Assembly (NCBI GenBank): GCA_946615525.1
Contig: CAMOHW010000013.1
Span: forward strand, 1-11,584
DNA from: an uncultured Clostridia bacterium
Lineage (GTDB): Bacteria > Bacillota > Clostridia > Oscillospirales > CAG-272
Direction: 5' to 3'
Length of the DNA: 11,584 nucleotides
Below, piece by piece: positions 6,400 to 11,584 of the stretch (positions are counted from its first letter, which is position 1; every line of letters starts with the position of its first letter). Under the pieces are notes generated by a model. That model was not told where the DNA came from and searched no databases. It saw only the letters and a program-made list of their open reading frames with translations. A program made the position numbers and the translations under genes.

Positions 6400-9300
6400 A
6401 TGAAGCTGTTGAAAAAGATTCTGGTTGTCATTCTTTCCGTGGCAATGATCTTCTCGGCGTTTCCGACTGCGGCGTTTGCCGTGACCGATCCGGAAAGATA
6501 TCCGAATCCGGAAACGATCGAAACACCACGGTATGACCTGGATTGGTCCGGATTGGTGGAAAAAGGGACGATCACCATAACCCTGTCCGCCGATGCGATC
6601 TCGGATATTTTGGGTTCTCTCGGAAATACCGACGAGCTCAAAGAGAGGTTGCTGTCTCTCGTTCAAATGGAGGGCAATCTGATCACGCTGGGCGACATTC
6701 TGGAAATCGTGCCGTTTGAAAGTGTTTTGGCGATCATCATCGGCGAAGATCACAGAGGTCTTGGCAGACTGATCGCTAATCTGGGCGGCGTAGATGTCAT
6801 TCGCGATATGATCGACGAGGAAAGAGTCATCGCCTCTGCCATTGGCGGCGACGAGAAGGAAGACTTTTTGGCAATCATTCAGGAAGCCATCATCGGCGGC
6901 GATCTGGACGGCGTGGAAGAAGCCATCAACGCAAACGCCGTGCTTCAGCTGGATCTGACGATCAATTTCGAGAAGCTTTACGAATACATCGATTTCAGCA
7001 AGATCAAAGAGAAATTTGCCGCGCTTTCCTTCGAGGAAAAGCGTGACATCTTTACCGACTTTGACGGCTTTTTGAACGCCCTCATTGCCGGCATCAGTGC
7101 GGGAACGCTGAAAAAGAACGATAATACCACCCCGCTGACGCTGGGCGATCTTTTGAGCGTTACCGACGAAAACGCCGCGGCGGTGGGCAAGGTCGTTAAA
7201 GCGCTGATCGAGCTGGATACCGCTTTCCTTGCCGATGTTCTTGCCGACGTCGTCAATGCCGGCTACGACATTCCGGGCGAGGCATACGAAGTGGACGTTG
7301 ACCGGGTAAAGGATCTTCTTTCCGATCCCGCAAACACCGCGTTCAAAAACTCCATCATCAACCGGATCATCAACCCCGAAGATCCCAGCAAGCCGATCAT
7401 TACCGACGCCGGTATGGAGGCGTTGGCCGAACTGCTGGCAAGCGGCGTTGAAATCACCTCCGCGGACCTGGAATTCATTCTCGGCGACGAGGACTATCTG
7501 GATCTTGACGCTATTATCGCTTCGGCAAAAGATCCGGCAACCACCTTTTTGACCGAGGACGGTATTCTTGCCGTTCTGGAAGCAACCGGGTTCAACCCCA
7601 CCGCCGAGCAGATCCTCGCGGTCTTCAACGGTCATCCGGAATATTATGACGAAAACCTTTTGAAATCGGCCATCACCAACGCGGGTATTCTGCGTTTGTT
7701 TGAACTCAGCGGCGCCGATCCCTCGGTAGAGGACGCGCTTGCCGTCTTCATGGAGAGCCCCGAATACTATGACGCGGACGCCGTAAAAGGTGCCATTACC
7801 GAAGCCGGATTTGCCAAATTGCTGGAAGTTACCGGCTTTGCCCCCACAATGACCGATGTGTTGGATGTGTTTGCGGAAAGTTCTGCCTACTATGATGAGG
7901 TCGCTCTCCGCGACGCCATTACCAACGACGGTCTTGCACGCCTGGTGGAGATCCTCGATCTTCCTATGGTTGACGTGATCGACGTCTTCGAGGAAGACGA
8001 CGCATACTATGATCTGGATGCCGTAAAAGCATCCTTTACCACCGCCGGCGCAATGCGACTCTATCAACTGGGCGGCATGAACCCGACAAGAGAAGATGTG
8101 ATCCAGGTCCTGGAAGAGGATCTGGACGGCTCGCTGGGCTATTATAACCAGACGGCATTGAGAAACGCGATCACCGAGGCAGGTACCTCGCGCCTGGTGG
8201 AAAAATTCGTTTCCTTTAGCAATATTTCGCAGGTCATCAGCGAACATGACGGAACAACGCACAACTACTATGACGCGGACGCCGTTCGCAACGCCATCAC
8301 CGAGGCGGGGCAGGATCGCTTGATCGAAAAGTTCTTCACCGCAACTCCCGATCAGGTCATTCAGGTCTTCTATCAGGATCTTGACGGCTCGCTTGGTTAT
8401 TATGATCTTGACGCGCTCAAAGCCGCCGTTACCGAGGAAGGCAAGATCCGTCTGATCGAAGCCAGCGGCTTCAATCCCACGGTCGAGCAGGTCATGGCGG
8501 TGCTTTCCGAAAGCACAGATTATTATGATCTCGAAATCGTAAAATCCGCCATTACCAACGACGGTAAGGTGGCGTTGTATCAAGCCTACGGCACGCTGCC
8601 CACCATGGAGCAGATCAGCACCCTTCTGGCGAACGACACCTATTATGATTCCACCGCCCTTTACGCTCTTTTGAACAGCGCGATCACCGCTGCGGGCAAA
8701 ACGGCGCTGGTGCAACACCTGTTGGAAGACAACCGCCTGACCATCACCACCTCGGTGTTGGAATCCTTCATGGCGGATTCGGCAAACTACAACCTTGCCA
8801 ACCTGGCGGACGCCGTCCTGCGCGCGCTAGATGATGATGGCGTAACCGTAGAACTTGCCGACGTTGCCGACATCGACGCCGCCGCACTTCTGGCGGATGA
8901 CGAGATCGGTCCTTTCCTGCGCGGCAAGTTTGGCGATTACATTGCCCGCTTTGGTCTGGACGAAGTGCTGGATATTGTAAACAGCGAAGAAGTCGGCGGA
9001 GCCGAGCAGTTCCTTTCCTCCAATATTTACAACTATAACAGCTTGATCGACCTGGCGCTTTCCACAAGCTCCGGTACCTATTTGTATATTGATGTGACCT
9101 CGCTCGTTGACCTTTTGCTGGACGGCGATTTTGCCGGCAACCTGGCTTCTGTTTTGAAAGACGGCGAGTCCTTCCAAACCATTCTTGCCGACGGCGAAGT
9201 CATCTCGATGGAAAATGTGATGAGCAAGATCGTCGGAAGCGGAAACCCGCTGGATACCTACATTGATTTTGAAAAGATCTTCCAGCTTTTGACCACCTCC

Positions 9301-11584
9301 GAGAACGGCTCCTATATCATGGGTCGCCTTTTGGAACAGGTGGATCCCGGTGTGCTCTCCGAGGAGCTTGCCGACGATATGGGCACCATCGTAAAAGCGT
9401 TGGATGACGAGCAATATACCGGACTCATTATGCTGTCGCTCAACTGCGGCGTAACGCAAATCGAAAAGCTCTATCTTGCCGGTTATGAGATCGCCGCGCG
9501 CAACGCCTACGATATGCTTGCCTTCAACTTTGACGCGATCGTTGCCGCACTTTGGGAGATCCTGCCCAAGTTTGAAGAGATCGGCGCAGATGATTTTGAC
9601 GGCACCCTTTCCGCCTTCAATTTCAAAATCAGCTACGATCCGACCGGTGCCGACATTACCGACCCGAGCGATAACAAATACAAGGATATTGACATCATCC
9701 TTAAAGTCGAGGGCAACCTGGATAACATCCGCCGCGTTGCCAAGGTGTTGGATAAACACATTCAGATGGAGAAGGTGAACAACAAGTTCTACCTGACCAT
9801 CAATGTTCCCAATTTTGTAACCGATGTTTACCGCTACTTCCTGGAAGAAGGAAACAGCGAAGCGCTTGCAAACCTGCGTCAAAAACTGCTCGCACTGGAA
9901 GGCATGACCGGCAGCCAGATCGCTCAGGCACTTTCGGAAATGACCTTCTCCGAGATCATTGACGGTTTGCGCGAGTTTGATCTTTGCGGCGTTTACGAGC
10001 GCATTGTCAACACCGGGGAAGTAAAATCTCTGTTGCAAAAGCTGGAAGACTATGCCAACCTGCACATTGATCTGAACAACATTTCCACGCTGGACAATAT
10101 GCTGGCGCATTTCCGCCGCGACGATCTTTCCACCATCGAGGATCTGATCGATCAGGTTTCCGAAAAATGGGGCGGCGACCTGCAAAGCGCTTTGGAAAAG
10201 GTTGCAAAAGTCGTTGACACCAACGCATACGCACAACAGCTCCTTGAAAAAGCAAGAAGCGTTCCCGGATTCGGAAAGTTCTTCCAGGATGTTACCGCAC
10301 AGCAGATCCTGGAGGATTACGAGGGAATGAACCCGGTAGAGGCCATGGTCACCTACGCTACGGTTCAGCTCAAAAAAGATCTCAAAGGCAAGTTCTATTC
10401 CGAAAAGACCGCCGCCGAGATCTATCAGGACGGCTTGACCTATGCGGAAAATCATCTTTCCGGCGCATGGACCCGGTTCTGCCATCTGTTGCTCCACCTG
10501 TTTGACCCGGACTATGAGCCCACCGATGAAAAAGAGCAAAAGATCTTCTCGATGATCCCGCAAAGTTTGATCGCCAAACTGCGCAACTCCGGTCTTCCCA
10601 CCTACTACAAGGGCAACGGAACCTTTGCCGCGACCAAGGATACGGGAGAGTTGATTCTGGAAGACCTCTCCGATCAGTTGATGGAGTTGATCTCCAAATT
10701 TGTAACAATGAACGATGAGCTGCGCGCTTACGCGATCTCGCTCATGCCGGTCGGATTCTTCTTCTTTGCTTATAACATCACCATCAATTTTGAAGAACTG
10801 TATCAAGTTGACTTCTACGCCAAGGACGGCAGCAAGTGGTTTACCACCTATCTGCCCGAAGGAATTGACCCTGAAATCGTTCATTTGCCCCAGGTAGACG
10901 GATTCAAGTCGTTTGACTGGAGAGACGAGCCGGGAAGCACCGGTTCCAAAGTCGCATCCATCACCCAGGATCAAAAACTGTATCCCTACTATTTGGAATA
11001 CTTTACCGTCGATTACGAATATGAGGACGCACTCATTGGAACCGAGGAGGTTCTGGACGGCGATCCTCTTGCCAATGTGCCCGCCGATCCCGAACTGCCC
11101 GATCATATCCACAACTGGGCGCTCCGCTACTATGTGGATGATGTTGAGATCGACGCTTCCACCTATGTCGTCACCGAGGATGTGACCATTACCCTCAAAT
11201 ACATCCAACTGACCGATACGGTGACCTGGAAGAACGGCGACGAGATCATTTACGCCGAGGAAGTTGTATTTGGCGAAACCCCGGTCTATGATACCGCCAC
11301 CTACGGCACGCCCGAAAAAGAAGCAACCGCACAATATACCTATACCTTTACCGGATGGACTCCGGAGATCGACGCCGTCACCGGAGCGGTGACCTATACC
11401 GCAACCTTCTCAGAGACGGTCAATGTCTATGAGATCACCTGGAAGAATGAAGACGGCAGTATCATTGATGTAACAAATGTTGCCTATGGCGATCTGCCCG
11501 CCCACGCCGATCCCGAAAAGGCAAACACCGCTCAATACACCTACACCTTCACCGGATGGACTCCGGATGTTGCAGATGTAACCG
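6400..11584 (+). CDS. Giant secreted repeat protein, likely cell-surface (3' end outside window)
   Basis: An open frame of at least 1728 codons without a stop to the window edge. The start ATG follows GAGGT by six bases. Residues 1-27 are a classical signal peptide: KLLKK, a hydrophobic core, and a cleavage site after AAFA. Residues 28 to about 1440 are acidic, Asp/Glu/Ala/Leu/Ile-rich and mostly predicted helical, with nine clear 39-45-residue YYD repeats at about 366-800. A segment at about 1068-1150 (NFKISYDPTGADITD, then IDIILKVEG and FYLTINVP) looks beta-rich. From about 1455 the protein becomes beta-rich and Tyr/Thr/Pro-rich. From 1608 two Flg_new/InlB-B-like repeats begin (VTWKN...YTFTGWTP). 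I see only three cysteines (Cys1016 the first). No catalytic motif is recognised. The anchor (SLH, LPXTG or membrane helix) is not in the window. Probable role: surface structure or adhesion, by architecture only. Its strong promoter suggests abundant expression. Confidence 0.88.
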   Translation, partial: MKLLKKILVVILSVAMIFSAFPTAAFAVTDPERYPNPETIETPRYDLDWSGLVEKGTITITLSADAISDILGSLGNTDELKERLLSLVQMEGNLITLGDILEIVPFESVLAIIIGEDHRGLGRLIANLGGVDVIRDMIDEERVIASAIGGDEKEDFLAIIQEAIIGGDLDGVEEAINANAVLQLDLTINFEKLYEYIDFSKIKEKFAALSFEEKRDIFTDFDGFLNALIAGISAGTLKKNDNTTPLTLGDLLSVTDENAAAVGKVVKALIELDTAFLADVLADVVNAGYDIPGEAYEVDVDRVKDLLSDPANTAFKNSIINRIINPEDPSKPIITDAGMEALAELLASGVEITSADLEFILGDEDYLDLDAIIASAKDPATTFLTEDGILAVLEATGFNPTAEQILAVFNGHPEYYDENLLKSAITNAGILRLFELSGADPSVEDALAVFMESPEYYDADAVKGAITEAGFAKLLEVTGFAPTMTDVLDVFAESSAYYDEVALRDAITNDGLARLVEILDLPMVDVIDVFEEDDAYYDLDAVKASFTTAGAMRLYQLGGMNPTREDVIQVLEEDLDGSLGYYNQTALRNAITEAGTSRLVEKFVSFSNISQVISEHDGTTHNYYDADAVRNAITEAGQDRLIEKFFTATPDQVIQVFYQDLDGSLGYYDLDALKAAVTEEGKIRLIEASGFNPTVEQVMAVLSESTDYYDLEIVKSAITNDGKVALYQAYGTLPTMEQISTLLANDTYYDSTALYALLNSAITAAGKTALVQHLLEDNRLTITTSVLESFMADSANYNLANLADAVLRALDDDGVTVELADVADIDAAALLADDEIGPFLRGKFGDYIARFGLDEVLDIVNSEEVGGAEQFLSSNIYNYNSLIDLALSTSSGTYLYIDVTSLVDLLLDGDFAGNLASVLKDGESFQTILADGEVISMENVMSKIVGSGNPLDTYIDFEKIFQLLTTSENGSYIMGRLLEQVDPGVLSEELADDMGTIVKALDDEQYTGLIMLSLNCGVTQIEKLYLAGYEIAARNAYDMLAFNFDAIVAALWEILPKFEEIGADDFDGTLSAFNFKISYDPTGADITDPSDNKYKDIDIILKVEGNLDNIRRVAKVLDKHIQMEKVNNKFYLTINVPNFVTDVYRYFLEEGNSEALANLRQKLLALEGMTGSQIAQALSEMTFSEIIDGLREFDLCGVYERIVNTGEVKSLLQKLEDYANLHIDLNNISTLDNMLAHFRRDDLSTIEDLIDQVSEKWGGDLQSALEKVAKVVDTNAYAQQLLEKARSVPGFGKFFQDVTAQQILEDYEGMNPVEAMVTYATVQLKKDLKGKFYSEKTAAEIYQDGLTYAENHLSGAWTRFCHLLLHLFDPDYEPTDEKEQKIFSMIPQSLIAKLRNSGLPTYYKGNGTFAATKDTGELILEDLSDQLMELISKFVTMNDELRAYAISLMPVGFFFFAYNITINFEELYQVDFYAKDGSKWFTTYLPEGIDPEIVHLPQVDGFKSFDWRDEPGSTGSKVASITQDQKLYPYYLEYFTVDYEYEDALIGTEEVLDGDPLANVPADPELPDHIHNWALRYYVDDVEIDASTYVVTEDVTITLKYIQLTDTVTWKNGDEIIYAEEVVFGETPVYDTATYGTPEKEATAQYTYTFTGWTPEIDAVTGAVTYTATFSETVNVYEITWKNEDGSIIDVTNVAYGDLPAHADPEKANTAQYTYTFTGWTPDVADVT
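7495..8800 (+). repeat. About nine tandem 'YYD' protein repeats (39-45 residues each)
   Basis: The motif Tyr-Tyr-Asp/Asn starts at protein residues 415, 456, 497, 536, 581, 623, 667, 708 and 748, giving spacings of 41, 41, 39, 45, 42, 44, 41 and 40. Degenerate copies flank the array at 366 (DYLDLDAI) and 797 (NYNLANLADAV). An approximate unit is YYDxDAVKxAITxxGxxRLx, then E-x-x-GFNPT-x-EQV-x-x-VF and a short acidic linker, i.e. two predicted helices joined by a GFNPT-like turn. The repetition is clear in protein and weaker in DNA, so the array is old, apart from one more recent two-unit duplication. I do not recognise it as a named repeat family. Confidence 0.85.
11221..11584 (+). repeat. Flg_new / InlB B-type repeats (two units, second cut by the window)
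   Basis: Unit 1 starts at Val1608 with VTWKNGDEII and unit 2 near Ile1679 with ITWKNEDGSI. Each is followed by a V-x-[FY]-G-[ED] turn and then a nearly identical QYTYTFTGWTP block (residues 1645 and 1712; 201 bases apart). Such 60-75-residue beta-rich units, known as Listeria-Bacteroides (Flg_new) or InlB B repeats, occur in long arrays in surface proteins of Gram-positives and often precede SLH or sortase anchors. The array probably continues past the window edge. Confidence 0.82.

Noticed and set aside
6334..8718. A 794-codon open frame on the minus strand, antisense to the surface protein gene
   Set aside because: It lies in exact antisense codon register and is open only because the plus-strand gene almost never uses TTA, CTA or TCA codons. 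The product has no recognisable domain, and the plus gene has a promoter, ribosome binding site and signal peptide.
7495..8800. CRISPR-like or DNA-level direct repeat array
   Set aside because: The periodicity is in-frame protein repetition of 39-45 codons with divergent DNA and no spacers.
10720..10780. Transmembrane anchor around the GFFFFAY segment of the surface protein
   Set aside because: The hydrophobic stretch is short and sits in the middle of an exported protein, followed by a further beta-rich extracellular-type region; it is more likely a buried helix or strand.
8827..11334. An 835-codon open frame on the minus strand
   Set aside because: Same antisense-register artefact; it ends at the single CTA codon (8827-8829) of the plus-strand gene and its upstream limit is the single TCA at 11410. 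No start signals or domain motifs.

Overview
The window looks like chromosomal DNA of a low-to-moderate GC Gram-positive bacterium, most likely a member of the Clostridia (Bacillota). The reasons are a SepF/YlmE division pair, a CsaB-type pyruvyl transferase, a RarA of the variant type I associate with clostridia, strong sigma-A-like promoters with 17-base spacers, AGGAGG-type ribosome binding sites, and a giant secreted protein with Listeria/Bacteroides-type (Flg_new/InlB B) repeats. The assignment rests on recognised families only; no database search was possible. I see no rRNA, tRNA, insertion sequence or CRISPR array.

Left part, minus strand (1-2612). A tight operon runs miaA -> ylmE (yggS family) -> sepF. 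Its genes overlap by 1 and 4 bases. It starts from a near-perfect sigma-A promoter at 2584-2612 and ends at an intrinsic terminator at 374-404. Beyond the terminator, still on the minus strand, lies the first part of a DJ-1/PfpI family gene that leaves the window at base 1.

Middle part, plus strand (2563-6171). Divergent from miaA, with overlapping -10 elements, is a GT4-type glycosyltransferase. It is coupled by an ATGA overlap to a CsaB-like polysaccharide pyruvyl transferase; together they suggest cell-wall polymer synthesis and decoration. The 3' end of csaB contains a promoter for rarA (MgsA, replication-associated recombination ATPase) and overlaps the rarA start by 47 bases. A strong 15-bp hairpin with a U tract closes this unit.

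Right part, plus strand (6292-11584). A strong promoter with an extended -10 drives a leader of about 73 nt that can fold as an H-type pseudoknot. It is followed by one open frame of at least 1728 codons that runs off the window. The product has a signal peptide, a large acidic helical region with about nine copies of a 39-45-residue 'YYD' repeat that I do not recognise as a named family, a long unassigned helical middle, a beta-rich part, and the first two Flg_new-like repeats at the window edge. Its anchor lies outside the window. CsaB-type pyruvylation of wall polymer is what SLH-domain proteins bind in other Gram-positives, so a link between the middle and right parts is plausible but unproven.
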